Positions 1 to 8,969 of a DNA stretch of 64,000 nt are shown in pieces; the first letter of the stretch is position 1, and each line of letters opens with the position of its first letter. The position numbers and the translations under genes are program-made. The notes under the pieces are model-generated. The model worked only from the letters and a program-made list of their open reading frames with translations. It was not told where the DNA came from and searched no databases. The stretch is from JAWKTV01 sp041398905. Lineage in GTDB: Bacteria > Planctomycetota > Planctomycetia > Planctomycetales > Planctomycetaceae. The stretch lies in contig JAWKTV010000002.1 in the NCBI GenBank assembly GCA_041398905.1, positions 186,001-250,000 on the forward strand. The letters run 5' to 3'.

Positions 1-2
1 TC

Positions 3-1238
3 CAGGCTTTTCGTCTGGCCACGCGCTGGCAGAATCTGGCACTGGCGTTCCTGGGGGTGATGCTGCTGGCGGGAGGTCGCTACGGTCTGTCGCTGCTCCC
101 GTTCGCCTCGTCGGCGGTATCGCGGTTTGATGAGGCCGATCGGTCCGGCAAACTGCTGTTGAGCTGGACTGGCTCGGACCAAAAAGAAGAATTGCGGCTT
201 CCCTGGGAACAGCAGTTTCTCAATCCGCCGCTGCCCGCGACGCACGAGGTACTGACCGCATCGCGATTTCCCGCCGCCAGAACGCTGCTGACCCCCTTCT
301 TCGATCTCTTGAAGCCCTCCGCACAGTTGGTTCAGCGACGGCAGAGCTGGGCGTCGCTGGCCTATGGGGTGTTGCATCTGTTGCTGATCCTGCTGATCGG
401 ATCGCTCGTGGGTGGTGCGATTGCGCGACGGGTGGCACTGGAGTTCTGTGCGGGGGCCGAGCCGTCGTTTCGTCAATCACTGGCGAGTTCGTTGCGGGGA
501 TTTCCGACGGCGATCGGTGCGCCGCTGATCGCGTTCGTCGGGATCGGGCTGCTGACATTGATCGGGCGCATCATCGCGTGGACTGGCCGCATTCCGGGGA
601 CGGAAGGCAGTGTCGCGGCCGCATTGTGGGGTGCCGTGCTGTTGTTGGGGCTGGTGAGTGCGCTGATCCTCGTGGGGGTTGTCGCCGCATGGCCGCTGAT
701 GGTCGCCGCACACAGCGTCGAACAGACCGATGCGTTCGACGCGCTGAACCGTTCGTATAACTACGTTTTTGTGCGACCCTGGTACGCCGCGGGCCTGTGG
801 CTGTCATCGTTGGTCTATGGGCTGGTGGTGCTGACGTTCCTGCTGGCGTTGACTGGATTGACGGTCCATCTGGCGGAGCGGATCGCGGGTGGTCCGATGT
901 CCGAGGAGAGCCTTGCCGCCATTGCCTTCGACGCACCCGAAATGGTTCACCCTGGCATCGGCGCCGCCGCGATCGATGCCCCCACCACGCAGCGTCTGGG
1001 GGGGATGTGGTACCGCGGACTGGCCGGCGTCCTGACCGGGTTCGTGTACAGCTACTTCTGGACTGTCGCGACGTTGATTTATCTGCTGCTGCGTCGCAGC
1101 GCGGATGGAGCCGAGTTGCGCGAGGTGACACGCGGACACAGCGGCCTGAGCGTCGGGAATCCGCCTTTGGCGGGTATCGCCGCATCGGCCCGCCGCGAAG
1201 CCGAGCGCTGTACCACTCCACCCTCCGAATCTGCTTGA
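3..1238 (+). CDS. Multi-pass membrane protein, 5' end outside the window
   Basis: The frame is open from the first complete codon at base 3, so the gene starts before the window and only its last ~410 codons are present. The visible part has about six hydrophobic segments: one at the very beginning, one near base 365-420, then pairs around 520-580, 620-700, 790-870 and 1030-1100. The loop between the last two is long and carries Pro, Ala and Asp residues. I do not recognise a catalytic motif. It looks like a conserved planctomycete integral membrane protein of unknown function. A GTG/ATG pair at 57-62 could be an internal start, but the upstream codons read well as protein (hydrophobic stretch before it), so I prefer a truncated longer gene. 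Confidence 0.7.
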   Translation, partial: QAFRLATRWQNLALAFLGVMLLAGGRYGLSLLPFASSAVSRFDEADRSGKLLLSWTGSDQKEELRLPWEQQFLNPPLPATHEVLTASRFPAARTLLTPFFDLLKPSAQLVQRRQSWASLAYGVLHLLLILLIGSLVGGAIARRVALEFCAGAEPSFRQSLASSLRGFPTAIGAPLIAFVGIGLLTLIGRIIAWTGRIPGTEGSVAAALWGAVLLLGLVSALILVGVVAAWPLMVAAHSVEQTDAFDALNRSYNYVFVRPWYAAGLWLSSLVYGLVVLTFLLALTGLTVHLAERIAGGPMSEESLAAIAFDAPEMVHPGIGAAAIDAPTTQRLGGMWYRGLAGVLTGFVYSYFWTVATLIYLLLRRSADGAELREVTRGHSGLSVGNPPLAGIAASARREAERCTTPPSESA

Positions 1239-1355
1239 CGCTCTATCGGGCATGCTCTAGTCTCCGGCTCGCCCTGTCCGGAAGCTCCGCAGTGGTTGGG
1301 ACTTTCCCCGCTTTCACTGCGTTTCTGGCGAATTCAACGTTCCATTGAGAGTGTC

Positions 1356-2611
1356 ATGGCTGATCTGATTGCCCCGCATGGTGGTTTGTCCGAACCGGTT
1401 TGTCGCACCGTTCCCGCGGCTGATGTCGAATCCTTCAAGGCGGAAGCAGCGCAGCTTCCGAAGGTGCCGGTCTCGAATGCCGACTTGTCGACCGTTTATC
1501 GCCTCGCGGACGGGACGCTCAGCCCGCTGACCGGCCCGATGGATTCTGCGACCTGGAACCGCGTGCTGACCGAGAACGTCGTCGAGCACAACGGCAAGAA
1601 GTACGCCTGGACCATTCCGCTCGCGTTTCCCGTCACCGCCGAGCTGGCCAAGACTCTCTCCAAAGGTCAGAAAGTCGCGCTGACCAATGCGGCTGGCGAG
1701 GTCGTGGCGACTTTGGACATCAGCGACGTTTATGAGTGGGACAAGCCGGCTTACCTGAAGGGTGTCTACCGCACCGAGCGGACCGACCATCCCGGAGCCG
1801 ACATGGTGTTGAAGGGAGATGCTGACAAGACCCACCTCGTCGGCGGTGAGATCAAGGCGTTGCCGCAACCGAAGAACCCGGAATTCGGTCAGTATGTGCT
1901 GACACCTCGTGAGGTCCGCAAACTGCTGGCCGAGACGGGCTGGGACGCCGTCGTCGCCTTCCAGACCCGCAACCCGCTGCACCGTGCCCACGAGTACGCC
2001 CTCGTCTACGGCCTGGAAGAACTGCTGCGGGCCGGCAAGAACGCCGGTGCCGTCCTCAACCCGCTCATCGGCGAGACGAAGGGTGACGACGTCAACGCCG
2101 TCATTCGGATGAAAACCTACGAGAAGCTCATTACCGAGCGTCAGATGGGCGACGGCGACAGCGATCCCGGCTGTGGTCGAAGCGGAACGAATCGGTGCCC
2201 GATCGCGTGAAGCTGCTCGGCCTCGACATCAAGATGTTCTACGCCGGCCCCTCCGAGGCGGTGATGCACGCCATCTACCGTCAGAACATGGGCTACACCA
2301 ACATCGTCATCGGCCGCAAGCACGCCGACGTCCCCTACGCCGATGGCACCGCCATCTGGGGCGACTTCGATGCTCAGGAGATCTTCAACAACCTGAACGG
2401 CGAACTGCTGATCAAGCCGGTGAACGTCGGCTTCGCGGCCTACTACGATTCCATCGGCCGCGTCGATCTGATGGAGCGTCACAAGGACGAAAAGCCGGTC
2501 TTCATCTCCGGTAAGGACGTTCGCGCGACGCTGCAGAAGGGCGAACTGGTCGACCCCCGCATCATGCGGGAAAGCACGTCGCGGATTCTCGCCGAAGCGA
2601 TGAAGAGCTAA
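1356..2611 (+). CDS. sat: Sulfate adenylyltransferase (ATP sulfurylase), one frameshift
   Basis: This enzyme makes adenosine 5'-phosphosulfate from ATP and sulfate, the first step of sulfate activation. The N-terminal PUA-like domain is followed by the catalytic domain, whose nucleotide-binding motif QTRNPLHRAHE starts at about residue 203. The frame from ATG 1356 runs to about base 2165 and ends early; the next frame continues at once with LWSKRNESVPDRVKLLGLD and on to a normal C-terminus at 2611. One missing base near 2167-2171 (DP-E-LW expected) explains the break. Repaired length is about 418 aa, normal for Sat of this type. The ATG at 1356 begins MADLIAPHGG; an in-frame codon further upstream at 1296 would add residues that look non-coding. 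Confidence 0.93.
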
Positions 2612-2632
2612 CGGCCGCTGCGCCTGTACGAC

Positions 2633-2670
2633 CGGCGGCTAAACGTACATCACCGACCGTTTAGCCGCCG
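2633..2670. terminator. 13-bp perfect hairpin between sat and purQ
   Basis: CGGCGGCTAAACG at 2633-2645 is matched exactly by its reverse complement at 2658-2670 with a 12-base loop. There is no clear T-run on either side, so it is either a U-poor terminator or a stable structure in the intergenic mRNA that separates sat from purQ. Confidence 0.5.
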
Positions 2671-2701
2671 CTCACACGGCGCGCTGGAGGCAACCCGCGT
2701 C

Positions 2702-3514
2702 ATGTCCACTCCCCGCGTCTGCGTCCTGCGGGCACCCGGTACGAACTGCGATATCGAAACCGCCCACGCCTTCAAACTGGCGGGGGGGGAACCGACGCGG
2801 CTGCACCTCTTCCGCCTGCTCGAGAACCCCGCACTGCTCGCGGACTACCAGATCCTCTGCGTCCCCGGCGGCTTCAGTTACGGCGACGACGTCGGAGCCG
2901 GGGCCGTCTTTGGGGCGCAGCTCCGGGGTGTCCTCGCCAATGCCATCGGTCAGTTCCTGACGGCCGACAAACTCGTCCTCGGCATCTGCAACGGCTTCCA
3001 GGTGCTGGTGAAGTCCGGCATCCTTCCGGGCGGCGGCGCGGCCTGGCCGCCCGACCCGCAAGCTCCTCGTGACCTCACGCTGACCTGGAACGACAACGGA
3101 CGCTACACCGCGACCTGGGTCAAGCTGAAGGTCTGCTCGGACAACTGCGTGTTCCTGCGAGGACTCGACCAGCTCGAACTCCCCGTCGCTCATGCGGAAG
3201 GACGGCTGGCGGTTCGTGACCCGGCCGTGCTCAGCAGGCTCGCCAGTCAGCAGCAGATCGCCCTCGCCTACACCGATGGCTCGGACACTCCGTATCGCGT
3301 CGACGACCCCGTGCTGGATACGTCGCACAACCCCAACGGTGCCGTGGCGAACATCGCCGGGCTGGCCGACTCCACGGGACGGGTGCTGGGCCTGATGCCG
3401 CACCCCGAGCGGTTCCTCTTCGCCACACACCACCCGCAATGGACCCGCCGCGAACTGACCGGCGCGGGCACGGGTCTGAAGTTGTTCGAGAACGCGGTCG
3501 GCTACTTCGCATAG
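2702..3514 (+). CDS. purQ: Phosphoribosylformylglycinamidine synthase subunit PurQ
   Basis: PurQ is the glutamine amidotransferase subunit of FGAM synthase: it releases ammonia from glutamine for the PurL subunit in purine synthesis. The sequence shows the class I amidotransferase triad: nucleophile Cys96 in GICNGFQ, and His234 and Glu236 in MPHPER. The early motif APGTNCD and the oxyanion-region motif GGFSYGDD are also present. At 270 aa it is the longer PurQ form, with an insertion after residue 100. A GGAGG at 2686-2690 precedes the ATG. The partner purL is not in this window. Confidence 0.96.
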   Translation: MSTPRVCVLRAPGTNCDIETAHAFKLAGGEPTRLHLFRLLENPALLADYQILCVPGGFSYGDDVGAGAVFGAQLRGVLANAIGQFLTADKLVLGICNGFQVLVKSGILPGGGAAWPPDPQAPRDLTLTWNDNGRYTATWVKLKVCSDNCVFLRGLDQLELPVAHAEGRLAVRDPAVLSRLASQQQIALAYTDGSDTPYRVDDPVLDTSHNPNGAVANIAGLADSTGRVLGLMPHPERFLFATHHPQWTRRELTGAGTGLKLFENAVGYFA

Positions 3515-3556
3515 CCCGTGCGACCACAGGCGCCGGTGCTGCATGCGGCGGGCAGC

Positions 3557-4048
3557 CTACGGCATCGAGTCGATCAGATCGTCCGCCAGCTTTAACAGCA
3601 CCTCTCGCGTGGTCGTCATGGGAATCTGCTGACGGCCAGGCTGTCCTTTGATCGCCCGATATCGCCTGAGCGCCAGTCCCCCGCCCTGCTGCGAGTGCAG
3701 CAGCATCTCGTAGTACTGCGTCCCGTCCGTCAATTGGTCCGGCGGAGTCGAACGCACGAGCACCTCGCCAGCCGCTTCGTCAAATTCCAGCGGGGCAATC
3801 TGCTCCAGCAGGTAGCTGATCCGTCGACTCAATTGCTGCGCCCACCGCTTCAGGGCATCGAACGGTGCGGACTGCTGAGCGGGCGCATGAACGACGATCT
3901 GCTCGAACTCGCACGCCAGGGTATCGACCGCGAGGAAGTCGATCGACAGCGTCACCCCGCCGCCCGTCGACACATGCGCCGTCGCGACCGGGCCGGCATG
4001 TCCCTGCAGGCGGCTGAGTTCGGCAATGAGCGCGGGACGCAAGGACAT
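3557..4048 (-). CDS. Conserved hypothetical protein, 163 aa
   Basis: I chose the ATG at 4048 (MSLRPALIAELSRL) because the open frame upstream of it (to 4516) runs through the pgsA start region and has low-quality composition. The protein is soluble, without a signal peptide or membrane segment. It has a run of hydrophobic beta-like stretches (VTLSIDFLAVDTLACEFEQIVV), a basic helix (RRISYLLEQIAPLEF) and a C-terminal helix rich in Leu and Asp. It resembles a planctomycete protein of unknown function that I remember but cannot name. It lies convergent to purQ (43 bases apart) and divergent from pgsA. Confidence 0.65.
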   Translation of the reverse strand: MSLRPALIAELSRLQGHAGPVATAHVSTGGGVTLSIDFLAVDTLACEFEQIVVHAPAQQSAPFDALKRWAQQLSRRISYLLEQIAPLEFDEAAGEVLVRSTPPDQLTDGTQYYEMLLHSQQGGGLALRRYRAIKGQPGRQQIPMTTTREVLLKLADDLIDSMP

Positions 4049-4319
4049 GAGCAGTCGGGGCGGAGACTCGGAGATCAGCAGGATGGCCTGCCTGTACGAC
4101 TCACCTGATTCTATCGCTCGGCCCGTCGACGGAGCAGACCACTTTTTCGAGCGACCGTGAGACGTCGGCCCAGGCATGCTGCCGGCCCAACGCGGCGGCG
4201 GAGGGCAATCGACCCAGTCGGGGGAAAGTGCGGCGTTCGCTTGGACGCCGGACGGGGCGGGCGGGTATGCTCCCCTGCTGACGCAAACGTATCGCGATCC
4301 GTCGCCGCACTGCAGGCCG

Positions 4320-4973
4320 ATGCCAGAGCTTGAAAATCCAACTCCCGCACCGCATGCCTCCCAGATGCCTCCGGGGTTGATCGACCGGCGGTCGCTTAAT
4401 CTGCCGAACCTCATCACGATCAGCCGGCTCGTGCTGGCGATCATCCTGTTCGTGCTGATCGATATCGACGGCTGGTGGCGGCTTTCGGCTGCGTTGTTCG
4501 TGATCGCCGCGTTCACCGATTTCCTGGATGGCTACCTCGCCCGCAAGTATGGCCAGGTCACGGTGCTCGGACGAATCCTCGACCCGTTCGTCGACAAGAT
4601 CATCATCTGTGGATCGTTCATCTTCCTGCAGGGGAAGTCGGCGGACGGGCTATCGAGCGGGGTCACCGCGTGGATGACCTTCGTCATCGTGGCCCGCGAG
4701 ATGTTCATCACCAGCCTCCGCGCCGTGCTGGAACAGTATGGCAAGGACTTCTCGGCGAAGTGGTCCGGCAAGGCGAAGATGTTTATCCAGTGCGTCGCCG
4801 TGCCAGTTTGCCTGCTGTCGCTGAGTCGCATCTTTCTGGGGGATGTCGCGGAGTATGTCTCGACCGGGCAATGGACGCTCCTGCGGGACATCCTGTTGTG
4901 GGGTACGGTCGCCGTCACGGTCTACAGCGGTGTGGAGTATGTGGTCCGCGCGGTGCGGCTGTGGGGCGAGTGA
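4320..4973 (+). CDS. pgsA: CDP-diacylglycerol-glycerol-3-phosphate 3-phosphatidyltransferase
   Basis: PgsA makes phosphatidylglycerophosphate from CDP-diacylglycerol and glycerol-3-phosphate in the inner membrane. The complete CDP-alcohol phosphotransferase signature DG-x2-AR-x8-G-x3-D-x3-D is present: Asp70-Gly71, Ala74-Arg75, Gly84, Asp88 and Asp92, with Asp67 just before. About five membrane segments follow. Length from ATG 4320 is 217 aa; an alternative ATG at 4365 (MPPGLIDRRSLNLPN) would remove a Pro-rich N-terminus and is also plausible. Other members of this family (phosphatidylserine or cardiolipin synthases) share the signature, but the length and the LPNLITISRL start fit PgsA best. 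Confidence 0.92.
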   Translation: MPELENPTPAPHASQMPPGLIDRRSLNLPNLITISRLVLAIILFVLIDIDGWWRLSAALFVIAAFTDFLDGYLARKYGQVTVLGRILDPFVDKIIICGSFIFLQGKSADGLSSGVTAWMTFVIVAREMFITSLRAVLEQYGKDFSAKWSGKAKMFIQCVAVPVCLLSLSRIFLGDVAEYVSTGQWTLLRDILLWGTVAVTVYSGVEYVVRAVRLWGE

Positions 4974-5060
4974 GCGGTGCCCGTCGCGTGCGTCGCGGTG
5001 CACATTCACGTTCCACGAGCATGTGGTCCGGAGAACGTCTGACCAGAAGGCCTCGAAGAG

Positions 5061-5714
5061 ATGAATCAGCATCCACAGCAGAACTTGACGTTTCAGTGCC
5101 CGAAGTGCCAAAGGCAGGTCGGTATCCCCGCCGAGATGCTGGGGCGGCAGGTCGAATGTCCGCTCTGTCAGCAGGTGTTCGTCTCCGAGGCTCCACTGGT
5201 GCGGGCCGTTGGCTCGAACACCGCGCCGCCTGCGCGCACTGCGCAGGCCCAGCCGTTTCGGCAAGTCATTCACCCGGTGGTCTATCGCAGCCACCTGCTG
5301 GGGACGGCGATCTGCCTGCTGCTGATCGTCGGCGGACTGCTGGCGATGATCGGGTTGGTGCCGGCGGCAATGAAGGACTGGCCGCTGCTGTTGATCGGCG
5401 GCATCAGCGTGCTGATCGGCGCGGCGACTCTGCTGAAGGGGTACATCGAGAGCCGCATGACTTCGCTCACCTTGCTGGACGAGCGAATCATCTACGCCCG
5501 CGGCCTCATCACCCGCAATACCAGCGAGCTGCTGTACGCGGACATTCGCAACATGCAGATCGACCGCAACCTCGTCGAGCGGCTGCTGAACTTCGGTGAT
5601 ATGGCACTGTCGAGTTCCGGGCAGGACGAGATGGAGATCGTCATCAAGGACATTCCCGACCCGGAGTCGGTCGCGGAATTCATCCGCGACCGTCAGCGGT
5701 TACTGCGGGATTAA
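5061..5714 (+). CDS. Zinc-ribbon plus PH-like membrane protein
   Basis: The N-terminus holds two CxxC pairs (CPKCQRQ about residue 13 and CPLCQQ about residue 35), forming a zinc ribbon. After a short Ala/Pro linker come two membrane helices (residues ~78-100 and ~105-125). The rest (RMTSLTLLDERIIYARGLITRNT through the C-terminus) matches bacterial PH-domain (bPH2, YdbS-like) membrane proteins. The role is unknown. It follows pgsA by 87 bases on the same strand and may share its transcript. The start is preceded by GAAGAG. Confidence 0.8.
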   Translation: MNQHPQQNLTFQCPKCQRQVGIPAEMLGRQVECPLCQQVFVSEAPLVRAVGSNTAPPARTAQAQPFRQVIHPVVYRSHLLGTAICLLLIVGGLLAMIGLVPAAMKDWPLLLIGGISVLIGAATLLKGYIESRMTSLTLLDERIIYARGLITRNTSELLYADIRNMQIDRNLVERLLNFGDMALSSSGQDEMEIVIKDIPDPESVAEFIRDRQRLLRD

Positions 5715-5782
5715 GTGCCTCGGCAGGCGTTGGAGTCACTGTGGCTCCACTCCGACAAGATCGCGAGCCGCTGCCGACCATG

Positions 5783-7858
5783 CTACTCCCCGACGGGCAG
5801 GAACTGCACCGCGTCGATGACGACGTACCCGTTGGCATCGGCATTCGATACCAGAACGCTCGATTCCCCATTGAACTCGAAGGTGCCGAGCGTCGTGGAC
5901 TGGCCAGCATGCTCGGGGGTCTGCTGCTGGTTGACCACGACCCGGGCCTCGCCGCCGGCGTGCTGAATGGTCACGGGCACGTTGGTCGCACGATTGTTGT
6001 TGGGCGGATAGAACAGCCGCACTTCATAGCGTGAGCCTTTGAGGTTCGCCGTGAAGCGGGCCGACTTCCGGCCCTGGCCCTCGTTGCCATCGTGCCGGTA
6101 GCCAGCGTTTACAAACGGGCGGTTCGCCGAGGACGTACCCCAGTCGCCCTCGAGCACGGCATCGGCATCGTCGATGACGATCCCTTGCAGGTCGCGGCGA
6201 AGCAACGCCTGCGGGTCACGCAGTTCCAGCACCTGACCGTCTTCCAACAGCTTCTCGCGCAACTCGGCGTACGGAAGCCGCTGGACGGAAACCCCTTTGT
6301 CGATCGACAGGCACGCCGCGGTCGCCGCTGACTGGCCCAGGATCATGAAGACCGGCTCCATGCGGATCGATCCGAAGGCGATGTGGCTCGATGAAACGCA
6401 GACGGGTACCAGCAGGTTCTCGCACTGCTCCGCTTTAGGAACGATCGAGCCGTACGCGATCTCATAGGGGCGCGGCACCCCGACACCGATGTCACCCTCG
6501 TTCTGCACCTTGCCATCCGGTTTGACGTACCGCTGCACATTGTGGGAATCGAGCGTGTAGCTGCCCATCCCGACCGAGTCCGGCGTCACCACCTTGTCGA
6601 GCGTGTCGTGCTCGGTCATGACGTACTCGCCGATCATCCGACGGGCCTCTCGAACATAGATCTGATGCGGCCACCCGCCGTTGTCGGTGAACTCGTCCCT
6701 CGGCAGTCCCCATTTCGCCATCGCGTTTCGCACGTCGGCCGGCACGCGGGGATCGTTCGCCATGAAGTACATCAACCCCTGCTGGTAAGTCGTGTGCTCG
6801 GCGATGATCTCGCGACGGCGCTCGTAGCTCCCCTCGGGATAGTCGTAGTTCATCCCGATGTTGTCGGTGCTGAACGCTCCATGGTTGTTGGTGTCGGTCT
6901 TGAAGTTCTGGATGTGATCGAACTTCCCGAAGTGTTCCCGCCAGCCCGTCTCAAACACCCGCAGCAGTAACTCGTACTGCGCGGCGTCGTAACCTTCCGG
7001 CTTGGGGAACGGGATGCGGTTTGGATCGTGATTGGTGAGGCACATGCGGAAGCAGTACGCCTGAATGCGGTGGTCTCCCGCTCCCTTTTCGCCGGGCGGC
7101 TCGGCACTCACGCGGGGCAGCAGTCCGCTCGATGGGTCACCCGGAACGACGTAAGGATCAACCGGCTTGAGGAACCAGTGCTTGTGATGCAGCACGCCGA
7201 CCTGAATGCCATTCCACTCTTCGTTGTAGACGCTGTTCGCTTCACGGCCGACGTGGTAATCGACTCCGGCGGCCGCCAGCAGGTCGCCTTCGTAGGTGGC
7301 GTCGACAAACATCTTGCCTGCGTACACATTCCCGGTCAGCGTGCGGAACTGGGTGATGCGTCCGTCCTGGGCCGTCACACCGCCTGCACCGCGATCCAGC
7401 CACTCGTCGCGAAGCACCGGAATGTCGTACTCACGCACCAGGTCCTCAAACACCGCTTCGGCGATCGAAGGTTCAAACACCCACATGCTGCCGGCGTCGC
7501 CATCCTTGCCGGGAGGGCTTTGATTGCGATTGCCGAAGTCGTCTTTCGATTGCCACTTCCAGGCCTCGGGCCGCTGGTACTTCTGGTAGACCCGCTCATA
7601 GAACTCGCGGCTGATGCCGCCGATGGCATCCTTCTTGCCGGAGTCCGTCCAGCCCAGGCCGCCGGCCGACAACCCACCCAGATGTTTGTCCGGGCTGACG
7701 ATCACGACGCTTTTGCCCATCCGTCGCACCTGCACCGCCGCCGCGACGCCGGCGCTGGTGCCGCCGTACACCACGACATCAGCCGTTGTTGTCGCCGCGA
7801 TGACGGCTGATGATGTCAGCACTCCAAGTGCAAGGCAGGCGAGCAGGGCGATTCGCAT
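5783..7858 (-). CDS. Exported FAD-dependent oxidoreductase with golvesin-like C-terminus
   Basis: A signal peptide (residues 1-21) is followed by a Rossmann dinucleotide fold beginning VVVYGGTSAGVAAAV and by KHLGGLSAGGLGWTD, typical of the FAD_oxidored (PF12831-like) family common in planctomycetes. The domain extends to about residue 560. The last ~120 residues (DWGTSSANRPFVNAGYRH to VVIDAVQFLP) look like the golvesin C-terminal/xanthan-lyase-type beta domain, often a carbohydrate-associated module. The natural substrate is not known. At 691 aa the frame is intact. It stands alone, convergent with the gene ending at 5714. Confidence 0.88.
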   Translation of the reverse strand: MRIALLACLALGVLTSSAVIAATTTADVVVYGGTSAGVAAAVQVRRMGKSVVIVSPDKHLGGLSAGGLGWTDSGKKDAIGGISREFYERVYQKYQRPEAWKWQSKDDFGNRNQSPPGKDGDAGSMWVFEPSIAEAVFEDLVREYDIPVLRDEWLDRGAGGVTAQDGRITQFRTLTGNVYAGKMFVDATYEGDLLAAAGVDYHVGREANSVYNEEWNGIQVGVLHHKHWFLKPVDPYVVPGDPSSGLLPRVSAEPPGEKGAGDHRIQAYCFRMCLTNHDPNRIPFPKPEGYDAAQYELLLRVFETGWREHFGKFDHIQNFKTDTNNHGAFSTDNIGMNYDYPEGSYERRREIIAEHTTYQQGLMYFMANDPRVPADVRNAMAKWGLPRDEFTDNGGWPHQIYVREARRMIGEYVMTEHDTLDKVVTPDSVGMGSYTLDSHNVQRYVKPDGKVQNEGDIGVGVPRPYEIAYGSIVPKAEQCENLLVPVCVSSSHIAFGSIRMEPVFMILGQSAATAACLSIDKGVSVQRLPYAELREKLLEDGQVLELRDPQALLRRDLQGIVIDDADAVLEGDWGTSSANRPFVNAGYRHDGNEGQGRKSARFTANLKGSRYEVRLFYPPNNNRATNVPVTIQHAGGEARVVVNQQQTPEHAGQSTTLGTFEFNGESSVLVSNADANGYVVIDAVQFLPVGE

Positions 7859-8042
7859 GGTCGTTCGCTGGTGAGATTCGTGAGTTCGGTATCAATGTCA
7901 GTACCGTCGATCTTACCGCAGCACCCGCTGGTGGATGTAGTCCGCCGATTCGATGGGCGCGCGGCATGTGCATCGACTCGCCACCCGCCAGCCCGGCCCC
8001 AAGAGGCTCAGCGGCCGGACAGCGGCGCATGGTCAGCAAACG

Positions 8043-8705
8043 TCACACCCGGCCGACCGGACCGGTGTAGCGAACGTTGTTCAGCTCCCGCGTGACCGGT
8101 TCCAGCGCGAGCAGCTCATCGGCCGCGGGCTGCAGCAGGCTTTCCAGCAGCTCACCGGGCGAGTGGTCATCCAGCCAGAGCGACTGCGCGTCGGTTGGTA
8201 GAATCACAGGCATCCGGTCATGCAGCGGGGCGAGCGTCGCATTGGCCGAAGTCGTCAGGATCGTGCAGGTTTGCAGCGGGCCATCCGCACCGCCGTTCCA
8301 CTCTTCCCACAACCCGGCAAACGCCAGTGGACTTTGATCCTTCGCGAAGATGTGATACGGCTGCTTGTCCCCTTTGCTCCCCTGCCATTCATAGAAGCCG
8401 CTGGCGGGAATCAGGCAGCGGCGAGGCTTGAACGCCGCCCGGAAACTCGGCTTGCTCGCCACCGTCTCCGCTCGGGCGTTGATCATCCGGGCACCCAGCT
8501 TCAAGTCCTTCGCCCAGCTTGGCACCAACCCCCACCGCAGGGCGACCGCCTCGCGGCGGTCGTCGACTGGCCGCACCGCCAGTACGGTCTGCGTCGGTGC
8601 GATGTTCGACCGATTCAGCAGCGGCTCAAGTTCACTCGCCAACGACACATCAAACAGCCGGTTGAAGTCGGCCGTCTTCGACCGCAAGTTGTATCGTCCG
8701 CACAT
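8043..8705 (-). CDS. SRAP-domain protein (HMCES/YedK family)
   Basis: SRAP proteins covalently trap abasic sites in single-stranded DNA through the N-terminal cysteine. Cys2 directly follows the initiator Met (MCGRYNLRS). The other conserved elements are present: NARAET near residue 85, the active-site glutamate in SGFYEWQ, and the histidine in LHDRMPVIL. At 220 aa it has the usual length. It stands alone between two intergenic gaps; I saw no LexA-type operator upstream that I could defend. Confidence 0.94.
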   Translation of the reverse strand: MCGRYNLRSKTADFNRLFDVSLASELEPLLNRSNIAPTQTVLAVRPVDDRREAVALRWGLVPSWAKDLKLGARMINARAETVASKPSFRAAFKPRRCLIPASGFYEWQGSKGDKQPYHIFAKDQSPLAFAGLWEEWNGGADGPLQTCTILTTSANATLAPLHDRMPVILPTDAQSLWLDDHSPGELLESLLQPAADELLALEPVTRELNNVRYTGPVGRV

Positions 8706-8969
8706 GCCGCCCTCCCCTTGTGCAAGCCTGAGTCCTGAACGCCAGACAGCTCGCGGTCCCGTTCACGTTGATCCATCATACGGCGATCGCGGTTGTCACG
8801 CTCGCGTGCTGCGATCGCCGCCCCGACGGGCCACTGACCCGCCTCTCGACCCGCAAAGCATCTCGCCCGAACCCGCGGTCGCGGCTAGAATGGGGGTCGC
8901 CCGCCAGCAGACGAACGGTAACGAGAGACACTTTCAATTCATGGATTGCGGTGAGCAGGGAGCAACGTC

